A program made the position numbers and the translations under genes. 64,000 nucleotides of DNA from Glycomyces tenuis DSM 44171 (GTDB lineage Bacteria > Actinomycetota > Actinomycetes > Mycobacteriales > Micromonosporaceae). Below are positions 25,455 to 34,133 of the stretch, one piece after another. The notes beneath the pieces are model-generated. The model had not been told where the DNA came from. It saw only the letters and a program-made list of their open reading frames with translations, and ran no database searches. The DNA is taken from contig NZ_ATYW01000017.1 of NCBI RefSeq assembly GCF_000427885.1, positions 124,001-188,000 on the forward strand, in the 5' to 3' direction. Positions within the stretch are counted from its first letter, which is position 1. Every line of letters starts with the position of its first letter.

Positions 25455-25729
25455 CCGTCGACCTCCGCTTCGTGCTGGGCGGCGTGGAGCCAGATCCCGG
25501 CGGCCTGCTCCTTGGCGACACGCCGAAGGGCGGGAGGCCACTCGGCCCGGTACAGATGCAGCCGGGCGAAGGGGGAGCCGATGCGGTCGATGTAGCCGAG
25601 ATCGACGACCGGTTCCGGGGTGAGGCGGCGCAGCCGCACCGAAGTGGTGGAGCGGCCTGCCACCTGGTAGACCTCGATGCGGCGGTGTTCGAGGGTGAAG
25701 CGGCCGAGGACGATGCGTTCGGGATTCAT
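25451..25729 (-). CDS. Small hypothetical protein
   Basis: A 92-residue protein of unknown function. The ATG at 25729 overlaps the stop of the upstream gene (ATGA), and its stop overlaps the downstream TTG. The product alternates short beta-like segments (RIVLGRFTLEHRRIEVYQV, VVDLGYIDRIG) with a helical C-terminus. It is the middle member of a three-gene microoperon. Confidence 0.6.
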   Translation of the reverse strand: MNPERIVLGRFTLEHRRIEVYQVAGRSTTSVRLRRLTPEPVVDLGYIDRIGSPFARLHLYRAEWPPALRRVAKEQAAGIWLHAAQHEAEVDG

Positions 25730-25977
25730 GCGGCACCGCCCCAGGAGAAGCCGATGAGCTGGGTGAGCACCTCGCGAAGCGAATCAGAGTTGATCTTGGA
25801 GGCGAGCAGCTTGACCGCCGAGCGGCGCTTGGGGCAGCCGTGGGCGCCCCATTTGTGGTTGCACCACTCGCACCTCAGGCGACCGAGACCGAACCACGTT
25901 CGGTACGGCTTGTGCAATTCGAGGTCGATTTTGACCGAGGCGGGGACCGGGTCGTAGCGTAGGCTGGAGTGCACCAC
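25726..25977 (-). CDS. Small zinc-ribbon-like hypothetical protein
   Basis: An 83-residue protein whose GTG at 25977 has GAGG 9 nt upstream. A possible metal site is formed by Cys36, Cys39, His46 and Cys48 (CEWCNHKWGAHGC), followed by basic residues PKRRS. This suggests nucleic-acid or protein binding, but no function is known. It leads the three-gene microoperon and sits beside a lower-GC stretch. Confidence 0.6.
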   Translation of the reverse strand: MVHSSLRYDPVPASVKIDLELHKPYRTWFGLGRLRCEWCNHKWGAHGCPKRRSAVKLLASKINSDSLREVLTQLIGFSWGGAA

Positions 25978-26282
25978 GGGAGGTTTCCTCTCTGGTAGGG
26001 GGCGGGCCGCCTCAGGACGCCAATCTCAGAGGGCGGCCCGCCGTTTTGCGATATTCAGTTGGGGCTCAAGGACACGTGCTACACGCGTGCTGAAACCTTT
26101 GCACACCAAGCCCTCAAGATCAACCAGCGACACGCCAGCGACGCAGAACCGTCTAGAAGCCCGCACATGGAACGGCGTGATCCCTTGCCAGGCAACGGGT
26201 TCGACCAAGCCCTTGAAATCGTTCCTGTGGAGTGGCCCGCAGCGTGGTGGAGAGTGTGGGAGCCGGTCGCTAGGTTGAAGGG
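25978..26282. other. Intergenic stretch with lower GC
   Basis: About 300 bp without a convincing gene. Base composition drops below that of the neighbours (for example around 26050-26130). No tRNA, repeat or terminator was recognised. A -10-like TAGGTT at 26271-26276 serves the acetyltransferase gene that follows. Confidence 0.5.
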
Positions 26283-26741
26283 ATGAGCGATGCTCCCCGA
26301 CTCGAGATCATCACGCCCGCCAACGTCGCCTTGGCCTGTCAGATTAAGGTCACGCCCGAGCAGGAGGAGTTCGTGGCTCCTGTCGCGGTCTCGCTGGCCG
26401 AGGCGTATGCGTCCTTCCAGATCGCGTGGCCGCGTTTGGTGTACGTCGGTGCCGAACCGGTCGCGTTCGTGATGGGGGGATTCGACCCGGATGCCGAGAT
26501 CGAGTTCTTCCGTTGCGGCATCTGGCGGCTCAACGTCAGCGCCCAGCATCAACGCGCCGGCCTCGGTCGCTTCGCGGTCGAGGCGGTGCTCGACGAGGCG
26601 CGGCGGCGCGGCTCGAAGCGGGCCACCGTGATGTGGAAGCCCGGCGTGAACGGCCCTGAGGGCTTCTACCGCAGGATGGGGTTCGAGCCGACCGGTCAGG
26701 AGTTCGCCGGGGAGGTCGTCGGAGCGATCGCGCTGGATTGA
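26283..26741 (+). CDS. GNAT-family N-acetyltransferase
   Basis: A 152-residue acetyltransferase. The acetyl-CoA motif is in LNVSAQHQRAGLGRFAVEAVLDEAR (Q-R-x-G-x-G), and the C-terminal GFYRRMGFEPTGQE block is typical; the overall pattern is like spermidine/diamine acetyltransferases. The -10-like TAGGTT ends 6 nt before the ATG, so the mRNA may be leaderless, although GAAGGG could also act as a ribosome site. The substrate is unknown. The gap 26742-26960 holds no convincing gene. Confidence 0.85.
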   Translation: MSDAPRLEIITPANVALACQIKVTPEQEEFVAPVAVSLAEAYASFQIAWPRLVYVGAEPVAFVMGGFDPDAEIEFFRCGIWRLNVSAQHQRAGLGRFAVEAVLDEARRRGSKRATVMWKPGVNGPEGFYRRMGFEPTGQEFAGEVVGAIALD

Positions 26742-26960
26742 CGGCGCCCTCGACGTCGGTGGGGCGCATGGGGTCATATCGGCGTGGCGGGTGTGATCAG
26801 TGCGGCGGACGAGACGACGATCGGGCTGTTCAGCGGCCTGTCGGTCCGGCAGAGCGCCCAGACCGCCGGCCGCCGACCCGCCTGCCTACGGACAACTGTC
26901 GGGACAGCGCTCATGCGCCGAGGAGAGGTCTCCGCGGCCAACGGACGACGAGCAGCCTTG

Positions 26961-27875
26961 CTAGGCGGCGATGATACGGGCGGCGAGGCGGGCGGCTCCC
27001 AGTTCTCCTGGGGCGGCCAGGCTGATTCCAGTGTGTGGCAGGGCTGCGGTGAGTCGGGACCGGACTCCTTGTCGGATCAGTTCGCATTCGCGCAGGACGC
27101 TGCCGGACAGGACGATCGGGTCCCTCTGGCCGGGCGCATGGACGGCCAGGGCGCTCCGGGCGAGGTGGTCCGAGGCGCGGTCGAGGATGGTGACGGCCAA
27201 GCGGTCACCGCCCTGCGCGCATCGGTCGACCAGCGGCGCCAGCTCGGCCAGGCGCAGAGCAGGTCTCCTGTAGACCTCCCCCGCGAATTCGTCCGCCGTC
27301 GCCGCGTCGGTGCCGGTGACGGCCTTGACGATCGCGGTCGTCAGTGGGGTCGGCGCCTCGCTCTGGAGCGCCTCGGCGGTCCCGGCGGCGGCCTCTCGGC
27401 CGATCCAGAAGCCCGATCCGCGGTCGCCGAGGAGCCAGCCGAGGCCGTCGCGCACTCGGACCTCCCGCTCGCCGTCGATCCGCGCGGCGGCCGCTCCGGT
27501 CCCGGCTATGAGGACGGTGCCGCTCGGTTCGTCGGTGCCCGCCGCGAAGGCCACCACCACGTCGCCGACGGGCCTCACCTCGCACCGCAATCCGATCGCG
27601 TCCCAAGCGTTCTGGAAGGCCGAGCCGGTCGCGGCGTGGCCGAAATCGCTGGTCCCGGCGATGCCCATGACGGCGGCGCCGACGCGGGCGGGGTCGAGCT
27701 CGGCGAGGGCCGCTCGCACCGCCTCGGCGACGTGCTCGGCGGCCTTCTCCGGGCCCACCGTGATCGGGTTGCCGCCTCCCGCTCTGCCTCGGCCCACCAC
27801 TCGGCCGCGCAGGTCGGTGACGACGGCTCTCGAGGCGGTGCCGCCGACGTCCAGGCCGAGCACCAGTGGCTCCAT
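26961..27875 (-). CDS. BadF/BadG-type N-acetylglucosamine kinase
   Basis: A 304-residue kinase of the ASKHA fold. The first phosphate motif is VLGLDVGGTASRAVV, and GDVVVAFAAG and VLIAGTGAAAARI form the second phosphate and adenosine regions; GDRGSGFWIG is typical of N-acetylglucosamine kinases. The ATG at 27875 follows GGAGGAG. It is the last gene of the ngc-type operon and would phosphorylate imported N-acetylglucosamine in the cytoplasm. Confidence 0.85.
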   Translation of the reverse strand: MEPLVLGLDVGGTASRAVVTDLRGRVVGRGRAGGGNPITVGPEKAAEHVAEAVRAALAELDPARVGAAVMGIAGTSDFGHAATGSAFQNAWDAIGLRCEVRPVGDVVVAFAAGTDEPSGTVLIAGTGAAAARIDGEREVRVRDGLGWLLGDRGSGFWIGREAAAGTAEALQSEAPTPLTTAIVKAVTGTDAATADEFAGEVYRRPALRLAELAPLVDRCAQGGDRLAVTILDRASDHLARSALAVHAPGQRDPIVLSGSVLRECELIRQGVRSRLTAALPHTGISLAAPGELGAARLAARIIAA

Positions 27876-27929
27876 ACGCTCCTCCACGGGGGTGCGGGTG
27901 CGCCGATCCCGACGCACCCGCAGCTTAGA

Positions 27930-29138
27930 TCAGCAGGCTCCCAGGTCGGTCCACTGCGGGGTCCAGCCGGGCTCGGAGCCCTGCGTCCACCACTCGGCCC
28001 GCCACAGGTGCGGCCCGTCGCCGGACTTGGGGCCGGACGGGTCGCCGTAGGCGCTGCGCTCGTGCACGACCACGTCCCCTTCGGTGTAGACCGAGCCGAA
28101 GGCCCAGTCCGGGGCGGTCTCACAGTCCGCCCCGCCAGGCGGGTCGGTGGGGTCGTCGGGCGTCGTCGGGTCGTCGGGGTCGGTGGGCGGGTCGGTCGGG
28201 GTGGGGCACTCGCCGCCGCCCGTGCCGACCGTGTCGGTGTGGCTCACGCCGTCGACCCGGTACCCGGCGACGAGGCCGCCCACCTCGGCGGGAGTGAGCA
28301 CTTCGTCGGCGCTGTGGAACAGGTAGTCCACCTGCTGGGTGTAGACGCTCGTGCCGCCCGCGTGAGCGGCGGTGTCGATGAACCACAGGTTGAAGTTGAT
28401 CGACATCGGCGTCTCGGGGTAGTACTCGCCGCTGTGGTCGGCCACCAGTTCACCGTCCACGTAGTACTTGACGTGCCCGTCCGAGACGGTGAACATCAGG
28501 TCGTGCCAGCCCGCGAAGCTCTCGCGCTGCGAGGTGTGCGTGTTGTCGGCGACCCACGGCTCGTTCTGGTAGGTCTCCCAGGTGGTCTGGTAGAAGATCG
28601 GCCCCTGCTCGCCCCAGCCGCCGTTGGGCAGGTACTCGAAGTCGATCTCCCCGTAGTCGGGGTCCATCGGCGCGTCGAGCGGCGTGATCGTGAAGAAGGT
28701 CTCGACGATGTGGTCGCCGTCGGTGCCGCTCTCGGGCGCGTCGGGGAACTTGACGCGGGCGGCGTAGGTGCCCTCGTAGAACTTGCGCTCGTGGAACAGC
28801 TCGGCGTGGCTGGTGCCTCCGGCGGTGCCGTCGGTGGCGGCGCGCAGTTGCAGCGAGCCAGCTCCGTCCACTGTGGGGAAGGAGACGTTGGAGGCGGGCC
28901 AGGACGCGCCGGGCACGCCCGGGCCGCCGGCGTTGGTGCGCACGGTCCAGCCGCGCGCGTCCAGGTCCGGGTCGGAGGACGAGGCGTAGTCGAAGTCGTC
29001 GAACAGGGTCTGGTCGCAGACGGGATCGGCCGCGGCGGCGGTCATGTCGGTCATGCCGACGGCGGTGACGGCGGTCGCCGCTGCGGCAGCGGCGGCGAAG
29101 GCGGCGATGCGGCGTCTGGTTTTCGGGTTGGCGGTCAT
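27930..29138 (-). CDS. Secreted GH16 glycoside hydrolase with C-terminal CBM5/12-like domain
   Basis: A 402-residue secreted enzyme. An Ala-rich signal peptide ends near residue 37. The GH16 catalytic signature GEIDFEY gives nucleophile Glu164, Asp166 and acid/base Glu168. A Pro/Thr/Asp linker (about 311-337) leads to a C-terminal module with WAFGSVYTEGDVV and LWRAEWWTQGSEPG, the mark of chitin-binding CBM5/12. GH16 enzymes cut beta-1,3/1,4-glucans or related polymers; with an NgcEFG-type importer, chitin- or cell-wall-related glycans are plausible targets. It lies 28 nt after the NgcG-like gene. Confidence 0.88.
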   Translation of the reverse strand: MTANPKTRRRIAAFAAAAAAATAVTAVGMTDMTAAAADPVCDQTLFDDFDYASSSDPDLDARGWTVRTNAGGPGVPGASWPASNVSFPTVDGAGSLQLRAATDGTAGGTSHAELFHERKFYEGTYAARVKFPDAPESGTDGDHIVETFFTITPLDAPMDPDYGEIDFEYLPNGGWGEQGPIFYQTTWETYQNEPWVADNTHTSQRESFAGWHDLMFTVSDGHVKYYVDGELVADHSGEYYPETPMSINFNLWFIDTAAHAGGTSVYTQQVDYLFHSADEVLTPAEVGGLVAGYRVDGVSHTDTVGTGGGECPTPTDPPTDPDDPTTPDDPTDPPGGADCETAPDWAFGSVYTEGDVVVHERSAYGDPSGPKSGDGPHLWRAEWWTQGSEPGWTPQWTDLGAC

Positions 29139-29165
29139 GGCGAGTTCCCCTTCCGATTGAACTCG

Positions 29166-29993
29166 TTACCGGACCGCCCCGGCGGTGAGGCCGGAGCGGA
29201 TCTGTCGTTGGAACAGGACGTAGGCGGCCAGGACCGGGAGGATCGCGATGATCAGCCCGGCGAACAGGCCGCTGAAGTCGCTGCGGTAGCCCTGGCTGAC
29301 CGCGAGCGCGGCCAGCCCCTGTGCCAGGACGTAGCGGTCGGGGTCGGGGTTGAGGACGAGCGGCAGCAGGTATTGGTTCCACAGGCCGAGGAAGTTGAAG
29401 ATGCCGACGCTGACCATGCCCGGGCGGGCCATCGGCAGCATCACCTTGAAGAACGCGGCGGTGTGGGAGCAGCCGTCGAGGAAGGCCGCCTCGGTGACGG
29501 CCGTGGGCAGCCCGCGGAAGAAGGCGTGCAGGAAGAACACCGTGAACGGCAGCGCGTAGGCCGCGTACACGAGGATCAGCCCGTGGTAGGTGCCGAGCAT
29601 CCCGAGCTGGTCGACGACGAAGAACAGCGGGACGAGGGCGAGGAACACCGGGAAGAGCATGCCCGCGACGAGCGCGTAGTAGATGAGGCGGTTGCCGCGG
29701 AACTCGTAGCGGGCCAGGCAGTACGCGGTGAGCGATCCGAGGAGCATCACCAGGGCGAGGGCGCCGCCGACGACGATGAGCGTGTTCAGCAGGTACCGGC
29801 CGATGTGGGCCTCCTGCCAGGCGCGGGCCCAGTTGTCCCACTGCGGCGCTTCGGGAACCGACCACGGACTGGCGAAGATCTCGGCGTCGGTCTTGAGCGA
29901 GGACACCACCGCCCACACCAGCGGCAACGTCACCAGGGCCGCCCAGCCGAGCAGGACCACGTGCAGGACGGCGTCGGTGGCTTTGCGTCTCAT
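29166..29993 (-). CDS. ngcG: NgcG-like amino-sugar ABC transporter permease
   Basis: A 275-residue MalG-type permease with about six helices and the EAA-loop sequence AVTEAAFLDGCSHTAAFFKV; it ends RSGLTAGAVR. The ATG at 29993 overlaps the NgcF-like stop (ATGA). By the strongly NgcE-like binding protein upstream it belongs to the N-acetylglucosamine/chitobiose importer. Confidence 0.82.
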   Translation of the reverse strand: MRRKATDAVLHVVLLGWAALVTLPLVWAVVSSLKTDAEIFASPWSVPEAPQWDNWARAWQEAHIGRYLLNTLIVVGGALALVMLLGSLTAYCLARYEFRGNRLIYYALVAGMLFPVFLALVPLFFVVDQLGMLGTYHGLILVYAAYALPFTVFFLHAFFRGLPTAVTEAAFLDGCSHTAAFFKVMLPMARPGMVSVGIFNFLGLWNQYLLPLVLNPDPDRYVLAQGLAALAVSQGYRSDFSGLFAGLIIAILPVLAAYVLFQRQIRSGLTAGAVR

Positions 29994-30898
29994 GCGATCT
30001 CCACCCGCTCCCTGCGGGTCGCCCTGAGCGCCAGCGCGGTCAGGGTGAGGGTGATGAAGAACAGGGTGACGCCCATGGCCGAGGCGTAGCCGAACTCGCC
30101 GTAGGTGAACGCGGCCCGGTAGAGGGTCAGGCCGACGACCTCGGTGGCGTTGTCGGGCCCGCCGGGGCCGACGGTCATGATCTGCACCAGCGCGAAGCCG
30201 TCGAGGGCGAGGATGCCGAGGTAGACGTAGGCGACCTGCACGGTGTCCCACACGAACGGGAGGGTGATGCGCCGGAACGTGGTGAGCCGTCCGGCGCCGT
30301 CGAGCCGGGCGGCCTCGAGGACGTCGCGCGGGATGGACTCCATGGCGGCGGCGAACAGGACGACGTAGAAGCCCACCGCGGCCCAGACCATCACGGCCAT
30401 GACGGCCGGGAGCGCCCAGGCCGGCTCGGCCAGCCAGGACCGGGTGAGCGAGCCGAGCCCGAGCGCTTCGAGCAGGCCGTTGAGCAGGCCGTTGTTGGGG
30501 GTGTAGACGAACTGGAACAGGACGCCGAGGATGGCGACGGACAGCAGCTGCGGGAAGAAGTAGACGATGCGGTACGCGCCCGAGCCGCGGAAGCCGCCGT
30601 GCCGGTCGGACCGGCCCATGGTGAGCAGCGCGGCGAAGAACAGCGCCAGGACGATCGTCAGCAGCGGCACCGCCAGGAGCATCAGGCCGTTGTTGCGCAG
30701 GGCGGCGAGGAACAGCCCGTCGCTCCACAGTGCGGTGAAGTTCGCGAATCCCACGTTGTCCGCCTGCCCGGCCAGGCCGTTCCAGTCGGTGAAGGCCAGG
30801 TAGAACGCCTGCGCGTAGGGCGAGACGACGAAGACCCCGTACAGCAGCAGCGGCGCCGCCAGCGCCCCGATCAGGAAGCGGTTCTTGCCGTGCCGCAT
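29990..30898 (-). CDS. ngcF: NgcF-like amino-sugar ABC transporter permease
   Basis: A 302-residue MalF-type permease. It begins MRHGKNRFLIGALAAP, has about six transmembrane segments, and contains the EAA loop DVLEAARLDGAGRLTTFRRI. It lies 13 nt after the binding-protein gene and overlaps the partner permease gene. No ATPase is encoded nearby, as expected for systems energised by a shared MsiK. Confidence 0.82.
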   Translation of the reverse strand: MRHGKNRFLIGALAAPLLLYGVFVVSPYAQAFYLAFTDWNGLAGQADNVGFANFTALWSDGLFLAALRNNGLMLLAVPLLTIVLALFFAALLTMGRSDRHGGFRGSGAYRIVYFFPQLLSVAILGVLFQFVYTPNNGLLNGLLEALGLGSLTRSWLAEPAWALPAVMAVMVWAAVGFYVVLFAAAMESIPRDVLEAARLDGAGRLTTFRRITLPFVWDTVQVAYVYLGILALDGFALVQIMTVGPGGPDNATEVVGLTLYRAAFTYGEFGYASAMGVTLFFITLTLTALALRATRRERVEIA

Positions 30899-30911
30899 CG
30901 CTTCCCGCCTC

Positions 30912-32324
30912 TCAACGCCGGTGCTTGGTGATGGAGTCGTCCGCGGCCACGTCGTCGGCGGCCGTCTGGATGCGGTCGGCCCACGCTTCGGGGTCGAGGC
31001 GTCCGGTGAGGAGCTCCCCGGTGGCGTCGTCGACCGCTTTCGCCAAGGGCGCGTACCAGAGCCGGTACTTGTAGCCGAAGACGTGCTCCCCGGCGGCCTC
31101 GACGGCCGCGGCCACGGAGGCCAGACCGGTGCTCATCTCGACGCCGTCGGTGGCGCCGCGCACGACCGGGAGGGCCTTCGCGGTCTCGGTGAAACCGCGC
31201 GCGACGTCGAGGGAGAACAGGCAGCGCAGGTAGTCGAGCCCGCCGCGCGGGTTCGCGGCCTGGGCGGGCACGAGGAAGGACTCGCTGCTGGAGCCCTGGA
31301 GCGCCCCGAACGGCATCGCGTCCGCCGCGGTCAGGTCCGGGACGGGCGCCATGACCATGTCGAAGCCCTCGGGCGTGACCTCCTGCTGCTCGCCTTCGAG
31401 CCATGACCCGCAGGGGATGAAGGCGGCCTCGCCGTTGCTCCAGGCGTTCTGGGCCTCGGTGTGGGACAGGGCCTCCGAGCCGGCCATGATGTGACCGCCG
31501 GTGACGAGGCGGTGGATCGCGTCGGCGGCGGCGAGCATGCCGTCCTGGCGCCACGCGTCGGCTTCGAGGTTGTCGATGTTCTCGACCAGTTCGATGCCGC
31601 CGGTCTTGGCGGCCAGGGACTGGAGCGGGTCCACCATGTACTCGGGGAACTTGCCCTGCCAGGTCCACGGCGCGATCCCGGCCTGCCCGATCTCCTCGCA
31701 CAGGGCCAGCATGTCGTCCCATGTCTCGGGGTAGGCCCAGCCGTGGGCCTCGAACAGGGAGGTGGAGTACCAGACGCCCCACAGCACCGAGGAGTAGTTG
31801 AGGAAGCGGACGGCGCCGTCGAGGGTGCCGTCGGCGACGACGCCGGGCATGAGGGTGTCGCGGACGGGGACGGCCGGGTCGTCGAGGCTGGGCGCGTCGA
31901 GCAGTTCGGCGAGGTCGTGGAGCTGCCCGGAGGCGGCGAGCTGGGCGAGGTCGAGCCGCCCGGCGCCGGTGTTGTCGACGACGTCGGGCGGCTCGCCGGC
32001 GACGAAGCGCGGCTGGAGGGTCTCGCCGACGCGCTGGACGCCCTGGTGGTCGACCTCGGCGCCGGGGTGGCGCTCCTCGTAGAGCTCGGCGGCGTGCTCG
32101 GTGTAGGCCTGGCCGTAGCCGCCGTTGAACATGACGACTTCGAGGCCGGTGTCGTCGGGGACGCCGAGGGGGTTCTCGTCGGTCACCGCTCCGGTCGCCT
32201 CCTCGGTGTCGTCACCGCCTCCGGCGGTGACGCAGCCGGAGAGGAGGCCGGCCGCTCCGGCGGCGGTGGCGCCGCGCAGGAGCGTGCGGCGGGTGGGGCT
32301 GGGACGGGTGGGTGGCGGCGTCAT
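30912..32324 (-). CDS. ngcE: NgcE-like N-acetylglucosamine/diacetylchitobiose-binding lipoprotein
   Basis: A 470-residue substrate-binding lipoprotein. The N-terminus carries twin arginines (RRTLLRG, residues 12-13) and lipobox LSGC with Cys31, so Tat export is likely. The blocks NPLGVPDDTGLEVVMFNGGYG, VDHQGVQRVGETLQPRF and PPDVVDNTGAGRLDL are the pattern of actinobacterial NgcE. It delivers N-acetylglucosamine or chitobiose to the permeases just downstream. The SIS-domain gene lies 21 nt upstream. Confidence 0.86.
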   Translation of the reverse strand: MTPPPTRPSPTRRTLLRGATAAGAAGLLSGCVTAGGGDDTEEATGAVTDENPLGVPDDTGLEVVMFNGGYGQAYTEHAAELYEERHPGAEVDHQGVQRVGETLQPRFVAGEPPDVVDNTGAGRLDLAQLAASGQLHDLAELLDAPSLDDPAVPVRDTLMPGVVADGTLDGAVRFLNYSSVLWGVWYSTSLFEAHGWAYPETWDDMLALCEEIGQAGIAPWTWQGKFPEYMVDPLQSLAAKTGGIELVENIDNLEADAWRQDGMLAAADAIHRLVTGGHIMAGSEALSHTEAQNAWSNGEAAFIPCGSWLEGEQQEVTPEGFDMVMAPVPDLTAADAMPFGALQGSSSESFLVPAQAANPRGGLDYLRCLFSLDVARGFTETAKALPVVRGATDGVEMSTGLASVAAAVEAAGEHVFGYKYRLWYAPLAKAVDDATGELLTGRLDPEAWADRIQTAADDVAADDSITKHRR

Positions 32325-32345
32325 GAGGGGGCCTCTTCCGGTGGT

Positions 32346-33113
32346 TCAGGCGGTGCGGCGGATGCGCCCGGCGTACCGCGCTTCGAGGGACTGGTTGTGC
32401 TCGTCCCCGCCGGCCATGTTGGCCGACAGGTAGATCGGCGGGTGCTCTCCTCGGTCGACGAAGCGCTGCGCGACCTCGGCGACGATCATCTGGGCGAGGA
32501 CGGCGGCGGTGACCGAGGAGACCGCGCCGACCGCGCCGCCGTCCGGCAGCGGCAGGGCGGCGTCGCCGTAGGGCGCCCCGTTGTCGAGGACGATGTCGGC
32601 GATGTCGGCCAGGCGCCTGCCCGAGGGGTGGCGCGAGGCGGACTTGGCGCTGTGGTCGGCGGAGGTGAAGGCGATGAGGCGGTGGCCGCGTTTCTTGACC
32701 TGGATCGCGAGTTCGACGACGACGCCGTTGATGCCCGAGTTGGACGCGATGGCGAAGACGTCGGCCGGGTGCACCGGCGCCGTCTCCAGGAGCCGGTGGG
32801 CGACGGCGGGGTCGCGTTCGAGGAACGGGTCGTCGAGGGCGGTGCGGGGCTGGTCGCCGTGGAGGACCATGTCGCGCAGGGCGATGCGGTTGCTGGGCAC
32901 CAGGCCGCCGGCGCGCCCGGCCAGTTCCATCGCGAGGGCCTCGGAGTGGCCGGAGCCGAAGGCCTGGAGGATGCCGCCCTCGTCGAGGCTCGCGGTGATG
33001 AGTTCGGCGGCCCGCCGGACGGCGTCGATCTGCTCGCGGCCGACCCGCTGCACGGTGTCGGTGATCAGCGCCAGGTAGGCCCCGGCGGTGGCGGGCGGGG
33101 TCGGCTCGGTCAT
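32346..33113 (-). CDS. SIS-domain sugar-phosphate protein (UPF0309-like)
   Basis: A 255-residue phosphosugar-binding protein with a single SIS fold: GGILQAFGSGHSEALAMELAGRAGG near the N-terminus and VFAIASNSGINGVVVELA. Such proteins sit with amino-sugar kinases and importers and are thought to bind or isomerise amino-sugar phosphates. The ATG at 33113 overlaps the RpiR-type regulator stop (ATGA). The exact reaction is not known. Confidence 0.82.
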   Translation of the reverse strand: MTEPTPPATAGAYLALITDTVQRVGREQIDAVRRAAELITASLDEGGILQAFGSGHSEALAMELAGRAGGLVPSNRIALRDMVLHGDQPRTALDDPFLERDPAVAHRLLETAPVHPADVFAIASNSGINGVVVELAIQVKKRGHRLIAFTSADHSAKSASRHPSGRRLADIADIVLDNGAPYGDAALPLPDGGAVGAVSSVTAAVLAQMIVAEVAQRFVDRGEHPPIYLSANMAGGDEHNQSLEARYAGRIRRTA

Positions 33114-34021
33114 TCCTGCTCCTTGGATCGGTTGCGGCGGTGGTGTTCCGGTTCGTCGGCGAGGCGGTGCGCGTGCACGGCGCGGGCGGTCACCTCGAAG
33201 GCCTCGGTGGTGCGCTCGAAGGTGCGCTGGGCGACGGCGACGTAGATCAGGTCGAGGACCAGCAGCTGGGAGTGCAGCGCGGAGAGGGCGGCGAGGCGGA
33301 AGGTGGTCTCGTGGACGGCGGTCGTGAGGACCACGTCGGCGGCCTCGGCCAGGGGCGAGCGAGAGAAGGAGGTGACGGCCACGGCCAGCGCGCCCTGGTC
33401 GCGGGCTTCGGCGAGGACCTCGACGCCCTCGCGGGTGCGCCCGGAGTGGGAGAGCGCGATGGCGACGTCGCCGCTTCGGAGCAGGGCGGCGCCCGTGAGC
33501 GCGGCGTGGGCGTCGGAGCGGAACCAGCAGGGGACGCGGATGCGCTCGAGGCGGAAGGCCATCTCGCGGGCCGCGGTGCCGCTGGAGCCGAGGCCGAACA
33601 GTTCGACGCGCCCGGCGGCCGCGACGGCCTCGGCGACCCGGTCGACCAGGCTTATGTCCAGTTGGGACGCGGTCTCCTGGATGGCGCGGGAGTCCGCCCC
33701 GGCGACGACGCCGAGGACCCGGTCCAAGGGGTCGCCGGGTTCGATCTCCTTGTCGATGTCGGTCTCCCAGCGGGCCTGGGCGGCGCGCCCGTTCTCGGCG
33801 GCCAGCGCGACGCGCAGGGCCGCGTAGCCGGAGAAGCCGAGGGTCCGGCAGAAGCGGGTGACGGTGGCGGTGGAGGTGCCGGCGCGTTCGGCGAGGTCGA
33901 CGATGGACGCCTGCGCCGCCGCGTCGGGGTCTTCGAGGATCTTCGCGGCGACGCGTTGCAGCGCGTCGGGAAGCGTTGACTGCTCCATTCGGAGCCGACC
34001 GGTCACACCTTGATTCACCAT
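33110..34021 (-). CDS. RpiR-family transcriptional regulator
   Basis: A 303-residue regulator: N-terminal RpiR helix-turn-helix (IVDLAERAGTSTATVTRFCRTLGFSGY) and C-terminal SIS domain (VELFGLGSSGTAAREMAFRLER, VAIALSHSGRTREGVEVL) that should bind a sugar phosphate. The ATG at 34021 with GAAGG 5 nt upstream was preferred to ATG 33988, which lacks a ribosome site. It is the first gene of the seven-gene amino-sugar operon and probably controls it through the two boxes at 34035-34116. Confidence 0.87.
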   Translation of the reverse strand: MVNQGVTGRLRMEQSTLPDALQRVAAKILEDPDAAAQASIVDLAERAGTSTATVTRFCRTLGFSGYAALRVALAAENGRAAQARWETDIDKEIEPGDPLDRVLGVVAGADSRAIQETASQLDISLVDRVAEAVAAAGRVELFGLGSSGTAAREMAFRLERIRVPCWFRSDAHAALTGAALLRSGDVAIALSHSGRTREGVEVLAEARDQGALAVAVTSFSRSPLAEAADVVLTTAVHETTFRLAALSALHSQLLVLDLIYVAVAQRTFERTTEAFEVTARAVHAHRLADEPEHHRRNRSKEQE

Positions 34022-34034
34022 CGAGACCTTCGCC

Positions 34035-34116
34035 AAAATAATTTTCACATGGAAACACTTATGAAGAAAATTACGATTACCAGCGGAGAAAGTCAAGACA
34101 CTTTCAAAATAATTTT
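34035..34116 (-). promoter_or_regulatory. Promoter of the amino-sugar operon flanked by two identical operator boxes
   Basis: On the minus strand TTGACT (34096-34091) and TAATTT (34073-34068) are 17 nt apart, a strong promoter. The palindrome AAAATAATTTT occurs twice: at 34106-34116 just upstream of the -35 and at 34035-34045 in the leader, 71 bp apart. This fits RpiR dimers looping the promoter. The stretch is markedly AT-rich against its surroundings. Confidence 0.75.
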
Positions 34117-34133
34117 CGCCGACGGACGGCCGT

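Noticed and set aside
26040-26110. tRNA-like stretch in the lower-GC gap
   Set aside because: No cloverleaf, anticodon stem or T-loop consensus could be built.
26742-26960. Possible small gene between the acetyltransferase and the GlcNAc kinase
   Set aside because: Frames here are Arg-rich, lack a ribosome site and resemble no family.
26784-30089. Open frame of 1101 codons on the plus strand
   Set aside because: It is the antisense of the GlcNAc kinase, GH16 and permease genes. High GC keeps it open, and its Val/Gly/Arg-rich product lacks domains.
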